From positions 3,720,001 through 3,784,000 of the forward strand of contig NZ_JACCFO010000001.1 in assembly GCF_013410565.1 (NCBI RefSeq): 64,000 bases of DNA. Direction: 5' to 3'. A model generated the notes under the pieces. That model made no database searches, was not told the origin of the DNA, and saw nothing but the letters and a program-made list of their open reading frames with translations. Each line of letters opens with the position of its first letter. Position 1 is the stretch's first letter. Source of the stretch: Streptomonospora nanhaiensis (GTDB lineage: Bacteria; Actinomycetota; Actinomycetes; Streptosporangiales; Streptosporangiaceae). Of the stretch, positions 1 through 9,312 are shown piece by piece. The position numbers and the translations under genes are program-made.

Positions 1-1
1 C

Positions 2-532
2 ACGGGCGTCAAGGTCAGCTTCAACGACCTGATCGTCAAGGCCGCGGCCACCACGCTGCGCGCTCACCCCGAGGTCAACACCTCCTGGGTCGACGACAAG
101 CTGCTCCAGCACGGCCGGATCAACGTCGGCGTGGCGGTGGCCGTGGACGCCGGCCTGCTGGTACCGGTGCTGCACGACGCCGACAAGACCCCGCTGTCGG
201 AGATCGCCACGCGCACCCGCGAACTCGCGGGCAAGGCGCGCGACGGCAAGCTGAAGCCGCAGGAGATGAGCGGCGGCACGTTCAGCGTGAGCAACCTCGG
301 CATGTTCGGCATGGACAGCTTCTCGGCGGTCATCAACCCGCCCGAGGCGGCGATCCTGGCCGTGGGCGCCATGCGCCAGCAGGCCGTGGTGCGCGACGGC
401 GAGATCGTCGCGCGCAACACCATCGCGCTGGAGCTGTCGGTCGACCACCGCGCCGTCGACGGCGCGGTCGGCGCGGCGTTCCTGAAGGACCTCGCCGAGG
501 TCCTGGAGAACCCGATGCGCATCATCCTCTAG
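2..532 (+). CDS. 2-oxo acid dehydrogenase E2 acyltransferase, C-terminal part
   Basis: This is the C-terminal catalytic domain of a dihydrolipoamide acyltransferase (E2), which moves an acyl group from lipoamide to CoA in a 2-oxo acid dehydrogenase complex. The gene enters from the left edge, so the lipoyl and subunit-binding domains are not visible. The active-site motif DHRAVDG is present near the C-terminus, as is the family segment SNLGMFGMDSFSAVINPPEAA (given here as its start, SNLGMFGMD). The frame is open from base 2. Whether the substrate is pyruvate, a branched-chain 2-oxo acid or 2-oxoglutarate cannot be decided from this fragment. A GC-rich hairpin follows the stop. Confidence 0.93.
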   Translation, partial: TGVKVSFNDLIVKAAATTLRAHPEVNTSWVDDKLLQHGRINVGVAVAVDAGLLVPVLHDADKTPLSEIATRTRELAGKARDGKLKPQEMSGGTFSVSNLGMFGMDSFSAVINPPEAAILAVGAMRQQAVVRDGEIVARNTIALELSVDHRAVDGAVGAAFLKDLAEVLENPMRIIL

Positions 533-549
533 CCCCACCCGCACCACCC

Positions 550-586
550 GGCGGCGCCCGCCCCCACCCGGGGGCCGGGCGCCGCC
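550..586. terminator. Hairpin after the E2 gene
   Basis: The 11-base arms 550-560 and 576-586 are perfectly complementary and lie 18 bases past the E2 stop. No T-run follows, as is common in high-GC actinobacteria, so terminator function is inferred. Confidence 0.5.
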
Positions 587-622
587 GCGCGTTGGGGACG
601 GTGCGCGGCGGCATGGGCGCAT

Positions 623-638
623 GGTTCCACGTGAAACC
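623..638. promoter_or_regulatory. parS-like ParB-binding site
   Basis: The core GTTCCACGTGAAAC (624-637) differs at one base from the bacterial parS consensus GTTTCACGTGAAAC. It is the exact reverse complement of the 14-mer at 51539-51552. It lies between genes, where parS sites often occur near actinobacterial origins. ParB binding is inferred from sequence alone. Confidence 0.7.
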
Positions 639-816
639 GTTCGCCGGGCTGGGCCCCGGGTGACCGGAACCGCCGTATTCGCTGGTCGGTGGCGTTGGCG
701 CGGCGGATGCGCGACGCTGTTCGTCCGCGTGCTACCGCACCGGCCTCGGCGGCCCCTCCGCCGTTGTCCGTGATGTCCGGTGCGGACGCCCCCGCCGAAC
801 CAAGGAGGCACCGCTG

Positions 817-1335
817 ATGACTCCCGCATTCACCCACACCGCCGGGGCCGAGCCGCTCCGGGGTGCGGTGGCGATCGTCCCCGGTCCCGCGGGGACGCTC
901 ACCTTCGTTCTGCGGCAGCGCGGGGTGTTCGCCGGCCACTGGCTGCTGCCGGGCGGGTGCGTGGAGGCCGAGGAGAGCGCCGAGCAGGCGGCCCGGCGGG
1001 AGGCCGCCGAGGAGGCCGGGGTGCGGGCGGGCGCGCTGGTGCCCACCGGGGTCTACGACGTGCGCGGGGTCTCCCCGGAGTCCGGGCCCTACTGGATCCG
1101 CACGCACGTCTACCGCGCCCTGCGGCCGTGCCCGGTGGCGCCGGGGTTCTGCACCGACCTCGCCGAGGTGGCCGAGGTCGCGCAGGTGCACTGGCGCGAG
1201 GTCCTGCCCCATCCCACGGATATGGTCATCCTCAACGACGCCGGGGCGGCCGACTACGACCCCGACCTGATCCGCCGGCTGCTGGCCGCCGACGGGGTGA
1301 CGATGACGCCGCTGGACGCCGTGCTGGCGCGCTGA
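817..1335 (+). CDS. Nudix hydrolase
   Basis: A 172-residue Nudix protein, expected to hydrolyse a nucleoside diphosphate linked to another group. The Nudix box is complete: G47, five residues, E53, seven residues, R61-E62, then E65-E66 and G68, so the metal-binding glutamates are all present. The ATG follows an AAGGAGG Shine-Dalgarno site at 802-808 with suitable spacing. The substrate cannot be told from the sequence. The gene stands alone between the E2 gene and an S9 peptidase on the same strand. Confidence 0.9.
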   Translation: MTPAFTHTAGAEPLRGAVAIVPGPAGTLTFVLRQRGVFAGHWLLPGGCVEAEESAEQAARREAAEEAGVRAGALVPTGVYDVRGVSPESGPYWIRTHVYRALRPCPVAPGFCTDLAEVAEVAQVHWREVLPHPTDMVILNDAGAADYDPDLIRRLLAADGVTMTPLDAVLAR

Positions 1336-1448
1336 ACGCGGTCCGCCGCGCCGCGGCCGCGACCGATCCGCGTCCGATCCCGCGCGTCGCCTTGTCGACT
1401 CGTCGATTCACGCCCCTGACCGGGAACTCCGCTGCTTTACTGGAGATC

Positions 1449-3239
1449 ATGGGCGAGCGTTGGCAGGAACGGTTTCGCGCGGGCAGGGTCGGTCTCCCCT
1501 CGTGGGCCCGGGAGGCCCCGGACCACTCCCTGTTCCGCAGCGACGTCAGCGGTACCTGGGAGCTGTACGCCTGGGACCGCGCGAGCGGCGAGCGGCGGCA
1601 GGTGACCAAGCGCCACCACGGCACCGAGACCGGCGCGATCGATCCCACGGGAGCGTGGGTGTGGTGGTTCGACGACTCCGGCGGCGACGAGTTCGGCGTG
1701 TGGCGGCGCCGGCCGTTCACCGGCGGCCCCGACGAACGCGCGTTCCCCGGGCTGGAGCCGTCCTTCATGGGCGGGCTGGCCCTGGGCGCCAGCGGGTCGG
1801 CGGTGGTGGGCCGCTCCACCGACCACGGGTTCAGCGCCCACGCCGGGTGGGCGGGCGGCGCGGCCGAGACCGTCTACGCCCACCGCGAGGAGGGCTGGGT
1901 CTGCGGGCTCTCCCGCGACGGCTCGCTGATCGCGCTGGCGCACAGCGAGCACGGCGACAGCAGGCACATGGCGGTCCGGGTGCTGCGCGCGCCCGGCACC
2001 GCCCCGGGCGCGGGCGACACCGTCGCCGACCTGTGGGACGGCCCCGGCCGCGACCTCACCCCGGTGGGGTTCGCGCCCGCGGGCACGTGCCTGCTGGTCC
2101 TGCACGAGCGGCACGGCCGCCGCGAACCCCTTCTGTGGGACCCCCTCACCGGCGACGAGCGCGAGATCCGCCTCGGCCTGGCCGGCGAGGTCTGGGCCGA
2201 CTGGACCCCCGCGGGCGCGCTGCTGGTCACCGAGGAGGCGCGGGGCCGCACCGCGCTGTACCGCTACGACCTCGGCACCGAGTCCCTGACCCGGCTGGAC
2301 GTCCCCGAGGGCGTGGTCTCAGCCGCCGCCGAGCGGCCCGACGGCACGGTGGAGTACGCGTGGTCGAGCGCGGCCCACCCGCCGGTCGTGCGCGACACCT
2401 CGGGCTCGGTCGTCCTGCGCGCCGACGGCCCGCAGGCGCCGCCCTCGGTGCCCGCCGAGGACGCCTTCGTCGAGGGCCCGGGCGGCACGGTGCACGCCCT
2501 CGTCTCGCGGCCCGCGACCGGCACGGCCCCCTATCCCACGGTGTTCTGCCTGCACGGCGGCCCCCAGGTGCAGGACCGCGACTCCTTCGACCCCGCCGTG
2601 GCGGCCTGGGTCGACCACGGCTTCGCGGTGGTGCGGGTCAACTACCGCGGCTCCACCGGCTACGGCGCCGCCTGGCGCGACGCCCTGGAGGGCCGGGTGG
2701 GCCTCACCGAACTGGAGGACGTCACGGCCGTCCGCGACTGGGCCGTCACCACCGGCCTGGCCGACCCCGACCGCCTCGTCGTCGAGGGCGGCTCCTGGGG
2801 CGGCTACCTCGCGCTGCTCGCGCTGGGCCGCCACCCCCACGACTGGAGCGCCGGGATCGCCGCGGTGCCCATCGCCGACTACGCCACCGCCTACGCCGAC
2901 GAGATGGAGGCGCTGCGCTCGTTCGACCGCGCCCTGTTCGGCGGCGCGCCCGACCAGGTCCCCGACCGCTACCGCCGCTCCTCCCCCATCACCTACGCGG
3001 CGGCGCTGCGCGCACCGGTGCTGGTCCTGGCCGGCGAGAACGATCCCCGCTGCCCGATCCGCCAGGTCGACACCTACCTCGACCGGCTGGCGGCACTCGG
3101 CAAGGAGCACGAGGTGTACCGATTCGACGCGGGCCACGGATCCTTCGTGGTCGACGAGCGCATCCGCCAGATGGCCGCCGAACTCGACTTCGCGCTGAGA
3201 GTCACCGCAGGGGAGGGCGCGGCAGCGGGAGCGTCGTAG
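1449..3239 (+). CDS. S9 family (prolyl oligopeptidase type) serine peptidase
   Basis: A 596-residue peptidase with a beta-propeller-like N-terminal two-thirds and a C-terminal alpha/beta hydrolase domain. The catalytic triad is visible: S449 in GGSWGG, D532 in GENDPRCP and H563 in AGHGSF. The S9C acylaminoacyl-peptidase type is most likely. No signal peptide is seen, so it is probably cytoplasmic and acts on short or N-blocked peptides. The frame stays open far upstream, but ATG 1449 is chosen because protein-like sequence begins there; the Shine-Dalgarno site is weak. A GntR gene starts two bases after the stop, which suggests co-transcription. Confidence 0.88.
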   Translation: MGERWQERFRAGRVGLPSWAREAPDHSLFRSDVSGTWELYAWDRASGERRQVTKRHHGTETGAIDPTGAWVWWFDDSGGDEFGVWRRRPFTGGPDERAFPGLEPSFMGGLALGASGSAVVGRSTDHGFSAHAGWAGGAAETVYAHREEGWVCGLSRDGSLIALAHSEHGDSRHMAVRVLRAPGTAPGAGDTVADLWDGPGRDLTPVGFAPAGTCLLVLHERHGRREPLLWDPLTGDEREIRLGLAGEVWADWTPAGALLVTEEARGRTALYRYDLGTESLTRLDVPEGVVSAAAERPDGTVEYAWSSAAHPPVVRDTSGSVVLRADGPQAPPSVPAEDAFVEGPGGTVHALVSRPATGTAPYPTVFCLHGGPQVQDRDSFDPAVAAWVDHGFAVVRVNYRGSTGYGAAWRDALEGRVGLTELEDVTAVRDWAVTTGLADPDRLVVEGGSWGGYLALLALGRHPHDWSAGIAAVPIADYATAYADEMEALRSFDRALFGGAPDQVPDRYRRSSPITYAAALRAPVLVLAGENDPRCPIRQVDTYLDRLAALGKEHEVYRFDAGHGSFVVDERIRQMAAELDFALRVTAGEGAAAGAS

Positions 3240-3241
3240 CC

Positions 3242-3973
3242 ATGGACGGGCGACCCCGCTACCTGTGGGTGGCCGACCGGCTGCGCCGGCCCATCCTCAA
3301 CGGCGAACTCGAGCCCGGGACCCGGCTGCCGTCGCGCTCCCGGCTGGCCCGCACCTACGACGTCAGCGAGCAGGTGTCCCGGCACGCGCTGCGGCTCCTG
3401 GTCAGCGAGGGGCTGGTCGAGGCCCGCCCCGGCTCCGGCTACTACGTCCGCCCCGTCCCCCAGATCCACCGGTTCTCCCGCACCGACCGCACCTCCGGCT
3501 CGGGTGTGGACCCGCTGGAGCGCTCCGACCTGGGCACCCAGACCGACGCGGTGTGCGGGGCGGTGGCCCGCCGGCTGGGCGTGCGCGACGGCGAGCGGGT
3601 GTTCCGCACCCGCTGCCTGGGCCTGTCCGACGGCGCGCCGGTGGCGCTGCACACCGCGTGGGAACCGGCGGCGCTGACCCAGGGCACCCTGCGCACCCCC
3701 GCCGACTCCGAGCCCGGCACCAGCGTGCTGCAGCGGTTGGGCGCCGCCGGGGTCATCATCGACCGCGTGGTCGAGGAGGTCGGCGTGCGCCCGCTGCGCG
3801 AACCGGAGTCCAGCCTGCTGCACCTGGCGCCGGGGCTGCCGGTGCTGGTGGTGGAGCGCACCCACTACAGCGGGCGGCGCCCGGTCGAGACCTCCGACCT
3901 GGTGGGCTCGGTCGACCACTGCCGACTGCTCTACCGGCTCAGCCTGGCGCGCGCGCCCAAGAAGCCCCGATAG
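3242..3973 (+). CDS. GntR family transcriptional regulator, HutC/UTRA type
   Basis: A 243-residue regulator. Residues 1-70 form a GntR winged helix (LPSRSRLARTYDVSEQVSRH, then a wing ending in GSGYYV), and about 95-235 form a UTRA ligand-binding domain. It starts two bases after the S9 peptidase stop and so probably shares its transcript; it may control that peptidase in response to a small metabolite. The effector is unknown. A hairpin follows the stop. Confidence 0.88.
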   Translation: MDGRPRYLWVADRLRRPILNGELEPGTRLPSRSRLARTYDVSEQVSRHALRLLVSEGLVEARPGSGYYVRPVPQIHRFSRTDRTSGSGVDPLERSDLGTQTDAVCGAVARRLGVRDGERVFRTRCLGLSDGAPVALHTAWEPAALTQGTLRTPADSEPGTSVLQRLGAAGVIIDRVVEEVGVRPLREPESSLLHLAPGLPVLVVERTHYSGRRPVETSDLVGSVDHCRLLYRLSLARAPKKPR

Positions 3974-3974
3974 C

Positions 3975-4008
3975 GGCCGGGGCAGGCGGAACCCGCTTGC
4001 CCCCGGCC
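3975..4008 (+). terminator. Hairpin after the GntR gene
   Basis: The arm starting GGCCGGGG at 3975 pairs with the arm ending CCCCGGCC at 4008, with an imperfect inner stem and a short loop. It begins right after the stop codon. There is no T-run. Confidence 0.45.
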
Positions 4009-4047
4009 GGTCCGGCTGCGACCCTGGCAGACGTGTGCGAACGTTCC

Positions 4048-4452
4048 ATGGTGCTGGGGCTGCATTACGTGTGCCCGCCCTGCCGCTTCGCGGTCAAGCG
4101 GCGGGCCTGGGCCGTGCGCCCCGACGGCACCACCGATTGCCCCCGCTGCGGGCGCGCCATGCTCAACGCCGGGCAGGACCTTGAGGTCCCCCGCGCCACC
4201 GACCACGAGGGCTGGCGGGTGCTGACCCTGCTGCTGGAGGCCGGAGTGACCTTCCGCTCCTCCTGCTGCGGCGGCCCCGGGTGGCGCCCCCGCACGCTGC
4301 GGGAGGTCCGGGAGCGGCTGGCGGCGGCCGAACGCACCGGCGTGCCCCCGGCCAAGGCGCTGACCACGCGCGACGTCGACGCGATCGGCGCGCTGGCGCG
4401 CCCGGCGTCCCCGTCGGCCCCCGCCACCCCGCGCGCGCCCGCGCGGCGCTGA
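4048..4452 (+). CDS. Small zinc-ribbon-like protein of unknown function
   Basis: A 134-residue protein with two CxxC pairs near the N-terminus (CPPC and CPRC, about 25 residues apart), which suggests a zinc ribbon. A helical region follows with a CC pair in SSCCGGPGW, then an Ala/Pro-rich tail. An in-frame GTG at 4033 could extend the start by five residues; no good Shine-Dalgarno site decides between them. I do not recognise a named family. It is followed by a perfect 18-bp hairpin shared with the convergent asd gene. Confidence 0.65.
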   Translation: MVLGLHYVCPPCRFAVKRRAWAVRPDGTTDCPRCGRAMLNAGQDLEVPRATDHEGWRVLTLLLEAGVTFRSSCCGGPGWRPRTLREVRERLAAAERTGVPPAKALTTRDVDAIGALARPASPSAPATPRAPARR

Positions 4453-4465
4453 GGCCCATGCGAAA

Positions 4466-4505
4466 GGCGGCCGTCCGGCCCGCGGGTGCGGGCCGGACGG
4501 CCGCC
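4466..4505. terminator. Bidirectional terminator between convergent genes
   Basis: A perfect 18-bp inverted repeat (4466-4483 with 4488-4505) around a four-base loop. It lies between the convergent stops at 4452 and 4520 and can serve both strands. Confidence 0.75.
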
Positions 4506-4519
4506 GGGAGCCGGGACGG

Positions 4520-5581
4520 CTAGGAGCGGGTGAACTCCGCGGCCACCAGTTCGGCGATCTGGGCGGTGTTCAGCGCGGCGCCCTTGCGCAGGTTGTCGCC
4601 GCACAGGAACAGGTCCAGCGACCGCGGGTCGTCGATGGACCGGCGGATCCGGCCCACCCACGTGGGGTCGGTGCCCACGACGTCGGCCGGGGTGGGGAAC
4701 TCCCCGCGCGCGGGGTCGTCCTGGACCACCACGCCCGGCGCCGACGCCAGCAGCTCGCGGGCGGCCTGGGCGTCGACCTCCTCGGCGAAGGTGGCGTGCA
4801 CCGCCAGGGAGTGGGTGGTGACCACCGGCACGCGCACGCACGTGGCGGCGACCCGGAGGTCGGGCAGGCCGAGGATCTTGCGGGACTCGTTGCGGACCTT
4901 CAGCTCCTCGGAGGCGTAGCCGTCCTCCTTCAGCGAGCCCGCCCACGGCACGACGTTCATGGCCAGCGGCGCGGGGAACGGCCCGAGTTCGCCCACGGCG
5001 GCGCGGACGTCGCCGGCCCGGCTGCCCAGGGTGCGGTCGCCGGCGGCCTTCTCGATCTGGTCGCGCAGGGTGTCGATGCCCTCCTGGCCGGCGCCCGAGG
5101 CGGCCTGGTAGGAGGCCACCACGAGGTCGGTGAGGCCGTAGGCGCGGTGCAGCGCCCCGATGGCCACGATCATCGACAGGGTGGTGCAGTTGGGGTTGCT
5201 GATGATGCCGCGCGGGCGGTTGCGCGCCTGGTCGGCGTTGACCTCGGGCACCACGAGCGGGACGTCGGGCTCCATGCGGAACGCGCCGGAGTTGTCCACG
5301 GCCACCGCGCCGCGCGCGGCGGCGACGGGCGCCCACTCCTTGGAGACCTCGTCGGGGACGTCGAACATGGCGACGTCGACACCGTCGAAGACCTCCGGTG
5401 CCAGGGCCTGGACCTCGATCTCCTCGCCGCGGACGGTCAGCCGCTTGCCGGCCGAGCGCGGCGAGGCCACCAGCCGGATCTCGCCCCAGACGTTCTCGCG
5501 GGTGGAGAGGATGTCGAGCATGACGGTGCCGACGGCGCCGGTGGCGCCCACGACGGCCAGGGTGGGAAGGCGTTCGCTCAT
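4520..5581 (-). CDS. asd: Aspartate-semialdehyde dehydrogenase
   Basis: A 353-residue enzyme that reduces aspartyl phosphate to aspartate semialdehyde with NADPH, feeding lysine/diaminopimelate, threonine and methionine synthesis. The N-terminal Rossmann motif VGATGAVG (residues 11-18) and the catalytic C132 in SNPNCTT are present, with the downstream SYQAASGAG segment. Its ATG overlaps the stop of the upstream aspartokinase gene by four bases, so the two are translationally coupled, as is usual in actinobacteria. Confidence 0.97.
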   Translation of the reverse strand: MSERLPTLAVVGATGAVGTVMLDILSTRENVWGEIRLVASPRSAGKRLTVRGEEIEVQALAPEVFDGVDVAMFDVPDEVSKEWAPVAAARGAVAVDNSGAFRMEPDVPLVVPEVNADQARNRPRGIISNPNCTTLSMIVAIGALHRAYGLTDLVVASYQAASGAGQEGIDTLRDQIEKAAGDRTLGSRAGDVRAAVGELGPFPAPLAMNVVPWAGSLKEDGYASEELKVRNESRKILGLPDLRVAATCVRVPVVTTHSLAVHATFAEEVDAQAARELLASAPGVVVQDDPARGEFPTPADVVGTDPTWVGRIRRSIDDPRSLDLFLCGDNLRKGAALNTAQIAELVAAEFTRS

Positions 5582-6849
5582 CGTCCGGTACCTCCGTACA
5601 CGACCGCCTCGACCTGGGCGGCGTCCAGCTGGAACTCGGTGTGGGCCGCGGCGACCGCGGTGTCGATCTGGTCCTGCTCCACGACGACCGAGATGCGGAT
5701 CTCGGACGTGGAGATCATCTCGATGTTGGTGCCCGACCGGGCGAGCGCGTCGAAGAACCGCGCGGTGACACCGGGGTAGGAGCGCATGCCCGCGCCCACC
5801 AGCGAGACCTTGCCGATCTGGTCGTCGTAGCGCAGCGCCTCGAAGCCGACCTCGTCCTGGATCTTCTTCAGCGCGGCCAGCGCGGTCTGGCCGGCGTCCA
5901 TGGGGACCGTGAAGGAGATGTCGGTGCGCGAGGTGGAGGCCGCCGACACGTTCTGCACGATCATGTCGATGTTGATCTCGGCGTCGGCCAGCGCCGCGAA
6001 GATCGCCGCCGCCTCGCCGACCTTGTCGGGGACGCCCACGACCGTGATCTTGGCCTCGCTCCGGTCGTGCGCGACTCCGGAGATGATCGGTTGTTCCATG
6101 CCTTCGGCTTCCTCAACTTCCGAGACGACCCAGGTTCCGGGCTTCTGACTGAACGACGAGCGGACATGCAGCGGGATTCCGTAGCGCCGCGCGTACTCCA
6201 CGCAGCGCAGGTGCAGGATCTTGGTGCCGCTGGCGGCCATCTCCAGCATCTCCTCGTAGGAGATCTTGGGGATGCGCCGGGCGGTGGGCACGATCCGCGG
6301 GTCGGCGGTGAACACGCCGTCGACGTCGCTGTAGATCTCGCAGGCGTCGGCGTTCAGCGCCGCGGCGAGGGCGACGGCGGTGGTGTCGGAGCCGCCTCGG
6401 CCCAGGGTCGTGATGTCCTTGCTGTCCTGGGAGACGCCCTGGAAGCCGGCGACGATGCAGATGGAGCCCTCGTCGAGCGCCTCCTGGATGCGTCCGGGCG
6501 TGACGTCGATGATCTTGGCGTTGCCGTGGAGCGACGTGGTGATCACTCCGGCCTGCGAACCGGTGAACGAGCGGGCCTCGTAGCCGAGGTTGCCGATGGC
6601 CATGGCGACCAGCGCCATGGAGATCCGCTCGCCCGAGGTGAGCAGCATGTCGAGTTCGCGGCCGGGCGGCAGCGGCGAGACCTGCTCGGCGAGGTCGAGG
6701 AGTTCGTCGGTGGTGTCGCCCATGGCCGAGACCACGACGACCACGTCGTAACCCGCCTTTTTCTGAGCGACGATCCGTTGGGCCACTCGCTTGATGGCCT
6801 CCGCGTCTGCGACGGAAGACCCACCGTACTTCTGCACGATCAGAGCCAC
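5578..6849 (-). CDS. lysC: Aspartate kinase (alpha subunit, with internal beta start)
   Basis: A 423-residue aspartokinase that phosphorylates aspartate as the first step to lysine, threonine and methionine. The N-terminal KYGGSSV kinase motif and the GRGGSDTTA segment are clear; two ACT domains fill the last 160 residues and are the usual site of lysine/threonine feedback. The start is GTG at 6849 behind AGGAG. An internal ATG at codon 251 (base 6099) follows GAGGAAG and would give a 173-residue ACT-domain beta subunit, as in the known alpha2beta2 enzymes of Corynebacterium. It overlaps asd by four bases. Confidence 0.97.
   Translation of the reverse strand: MALIVQKYGGSSVADAEAIKRVAQRIVAQKKAGYDVVVVVSAMGDTTDELLDLAEQVSPLPPGRELDMLLTSGERISMALVAMAIGNLGYEARSFTGSQAGVITTSLHGNAKIIDVTPGRIQEALDEGSICIVAGFQGVSQDSKDITTLGRGGSDTTAVALAAALNADACEIYSDVDGVFTADPRIVPTARRIPKISYEEMLEMAASGTKILHLRCVEYARRYGIPLHVRSSFSQKPGTWVVSEVEEAEGMEQPIISGVAHDRSEAKITVVGVPDKVGEAAAIFAALADAEINIDMIVQNVSAASTSRTDISFTVPMDAGQTALAALKKIQDEVGFEALRYDDQIGKVSLVGAGMRSYPGVTARFFDALARSGTNIEMISTSEIRISVVVEQDQIDTAVAAAHTEFQLDAAQVEAVVYGGTGR
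6097..6099 (-). promoter_or_regulatory. Internal start codon of aspartokinase beta subunit
   Basis: ATG at 6099 is codon 251 of lysC, begins the segment [12 protein letters not shown] and is preceded by GAGGAAG. Known actinobacterial aspartokinase beta subunits begin at the equivalent place. The beta product would be 5578-6099, 173 residues. Confidence 0.6.
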
Positions 6850-7090
6850 GGTCGTTGCTCCTGAGGGGTTGGGATCACGGTAATCAATCAGGAAGTGTAG
6901 TCAGCGGAACGGTCGGTATGCCGTCTCACCTGCGGCGCTGCGCCGCCGAGGGCGAGGGCGAGGCCGGCACCGAGGCGGGGGTGTACCCCGAACGCGGCGG
7001 AGTACTCCCCCCGGACGCGAACTCGCGGCGCCGCCTGCGGCGACGGCGGGGCCGAAGAGCCGCCGGCCGGGCGTATCGGCGTGTCGGGAG

Positions 7091-7690
7091 CTAGAACTCC
7101 AGACTGCGGCGCCCCTCGAAGGCGCGGCCCAGGGTGACCTCGTCGGCGTACTCCAGGTCGCCGCCCACGGGCAGGCCGCTCGCCAGCCGGGTGACTTTCA
7201 GCCCCATGGGTTTGACCAGGCGCGCGAGGTAGGTGGCGGTGGCCTCCCCCTCAAGGTTGGGGTCGGTCGCCAGGATCAGCTCGGTGATCTGGCCGTCGGC
7301 GAGCCGGGTCATCAGCTCCTTGATGCGGAGGTCGTCGGGGCCGACGCCCTCGATCGGGCTGATGGCGCCGCCGAGCACGTGGTAGCGGCCGCGGAACTCG
7401 CGGGTGCGCTCGATGGCGACCACGTCCTTGGACTCCTCCACCACGCAGATGACGGCGGCGTCGCGGCGGGGGTCGCGGCAGATGCGGCACTCGCTCTCCT
7501 CGGCGACGTTGCCGCACACCGAGCAGAACCGCACCCGCTCCTTGACCTCGATCAGCGCGTTGGCCAGCCGCTTGACGTCGGCGGTCTCGGCGGCGAGCAG
7601 GTGGAAGGCGATGCGCTGGGCACTCTTGGGGCCGACGCCGGGCAACCGCCCCAACTCGTCGATCAGGTTCTGGACCGCGCCCTCGTACAT
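7091..7690 (-). CDS. recR: Recombination mediator protein RecR
   Basis: A 199-residue RecR, which helps load RecA onto gapped DNA with RecF and RecO. It shows the N-terminal helix-hairpin-helix ([11 protein letters not shown]), a four-cysteine zinc finger (CSVCGN and CRIC), and a C-terminal Toprim domain containing the acidic segment [12 protein letters not shown]. Length is normal. It belongs to the classical dnaX-ybaB-recR group, here separated from ybaB by a plus-strand gene. Confidence 0.97.
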   Translation of the reverse strand: MYEGAVQNLIDELGRLPGVGPKSAQRIAFHLLAAETADVKRLANALIEVKERVRFCSVCGNVAEESECRICRDPRRDAAVICVVEESKDVVAIERTREFRGRYHVLGGAISPIEGVGPDDLRIKELMTRLADGQITELILATDPNLEGEATATYLARLVKPMGLKVTRLASGLPVGGDLEYADEVTLGRAFEGRRSLEF

Positions 7691-7871
7691 CGCCCACCCG
7701 TGTGTGTCCGCAACTGCCTACCACCGTAGCCGAGACGGCGGCGCGGTGGCGCCACCCGGGCCGCGGTATCGGGACGGCCCGCCCCGGATTCGACGGCGCG
7801 CCGCGGGATCCGGACGGCGCCGCGCGGCGTCGGAACACACGTCAGACGGCGACAGAAGGGACCCGGCCACC

Positions 7872-8603
7872 ATGACCGAGCCGACGCAGGACCAGCCCCC
7901 GCAGGAACCGCGGCGGTGGTTCAGCCCCGCCATGGAGCGGGCCGGCGCCGCCTACTCCGCCTGGGCGGCCGAGCAGACGGAGACGTACAACACCCACCAC
8001 CCCACGGGCGACTGGCACGTCGACGTCGAGGCGAGCACGTTCCGCCAGGGCGACAAGACCGTGCGCGTGGCGCCGCTGGGGACGTTCGGCACCGACGGCA
8101 GCTGGGTGTGGGCGTGGGCCAACCCGCACATGCACCCGCCGGGCTCGCCGCGGCTGGCGGCGTCGATCGCGCTGCGGGAGTTCGGCCAGCAGTACGACAT
8201 CCCCGAACTGGTGACGCCCCGGCTGGAGTGCGGCGACTTCGCCGACCCGCGCATGGCCGCCGAGCGGCTGTGCCTGGCGGCCACGGGCACGCTGTCGGGC
8301 TACGGCTACGCCAGCGTGACCGCCAACACCGGCGCGCGGTTCGCGATGATGGTGGTGGACGACGTGATCCCGCGCGCGGAGTTCGACCTGGTCACGCTGC
8401 CCCGCCGGATCATGCAGGGCATCGAGATCTTCCCCTTCGACCAGCCCGGGACCGTGCACGGCTACCTGGCGCGGCACGGGTTCACCGTGGAGCGCACGGG
8501 CGAGCAGGCGCTGCGGGGCGTGCGGCCGGAGTGCACGGTGACCGCGGAGTTCAACGAGCACCGCGCCCTGGCGCACCTGTCGGTGCAGAACACCCCGAGC
8601 TGA
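7872..8603 (+). CDS. DUF6882-like hypothetical protein
   Basis: A 243-residue soluble protein without signal peptide or membrane segments. Tryptophan-rich stretches (GSWVWAWANPH) and a central segment of the form AATGTLSGYGY resemble the DUF6882 family, whose function is unknown. It lies on the plus strand between recR and ybaB, which otherwise sit together on the minus strand in many bacteria. It has its own upstream region shared with recR. The family match is from memory of the motif style, not from a search. Confidence 0.65.
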   Translation: MTEPTQDQPPQEPRRWFSPAMERAGAAYSAWAAEQTETYNTHHPTGDWHVDVEASTFRQGDKTVRVAPLGTFGTDGSWVWAWANPHMHPPGSPRLAASIALREFGQQYDIPELVTPRLECGDFADPRMAAERLCLAATGTLSGYGYASVTANTGARFAMMVVDDVIPRAEFDLVTLPRRIMQGIEIFPFDQPGTVHGYLARHGFTVERTGEQALRGVRPECTVTAEFNEHRALAHLSVQNTPS

Positions 8604-8666
8604 CCGCGCCGGCGGGGCCCGCGGGCGGGGGGCCGGGCCCGCCCGCGCCCGCGGGCGGGGCCGGAG

Positions 8667-9029
8667 CTAGAAGCCCGGGAGGCCCGGCATGCCGCCGGGC
8701 ATGCCGCCGCCGAGGCCCTCGGCCAGCGGGCCCATCTTCTCCTGCTGGAGCTCCTCGACCGAGGACTCGGCGTCGCGGATGGCGGCCAGCACGAGGTCGG
8801 CGACCGTCTGCGCGGTGTCCTCGGGGTCGGCGGGGTCGATCGCGCGGGGGTCGATGACGATCTCCTCGACCGCGCCGCGGCCGTTGACGGTGACCTTGAC
8901 CAGACCGCCGCCGGAGGTGCCCTCGACCTGGGCTTCGTCGAGCTGCTGCTGGGCCTCCATGAGCTGCTGCTGCATCTGCTGGGCCTGCTGCAGCAGGGCC
9001 TGCATGTCCATTCCGCCGCCAGGGTTCAC
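8667..9029 (-). CDS. ybaB: YbaB/EbfC family nucleoid-associated protein
   Basis: A 120-residue small DNA-binding protein of the YbaB/EbfC family. The Gln-rich N-terminal helix (ALLQQAQQMQQQLMEAQ), the central beta strands (VKVTVNGRGAVEEIVIDP) and the C-terminal helix are typical; the tail is Gly/Met/Pro-rich. GTG at 9029 is chosen because AAGGAG stands seven bases upstream; the ATG at codon 7 is a weaker choice. It lies downstream of dnaX as usual, after a 283-bp gap. Confidence 0.92.
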   Translation of the reverse strand: MNPGGGMDMQALLQQAQQMQQQLMEAQQQLDEAQVEGTSGGGLVKVTVNGRGAVEEIVIDPRAIDPADPEDTAQTVADLVLAAIRDAESSVEELQQEKMGPLAEGLGGGMPGGMPGLPGF

Positions 9030-9312
9030 TGCGATTCTCCTTGCCTGCGTGTCCGTCCCTGCGAGCGTATCCGCTCGCGGCGGAGGCGGCCGCGCGCGTC
9101 CACAGCCGAAGAACGCGACTTCGCGCACGGCGGACACGGCGCCACGGCGGGGTGTGCGGGCCGGCGCCGCGCCGGACCGGCCGCGGCCTCGGGCGCGTCG
9201 GAGGCGGGCGCGGCGGGCGGCGCCAGGGGGATTCGGCGACGTGTCGGCGGACCGACATGCCGCCGAGTCGACAGCGCACCGCGTCCGGGGCACCCCGGAG
9301 CCGGCGGATGTG

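Noticed and set aside
1460-3241. Long upstream part of the GntR reading frame
   Set aside because: It runs through the S9 peptidase gene out of frame; the GntR domain begins at ATG 3242.
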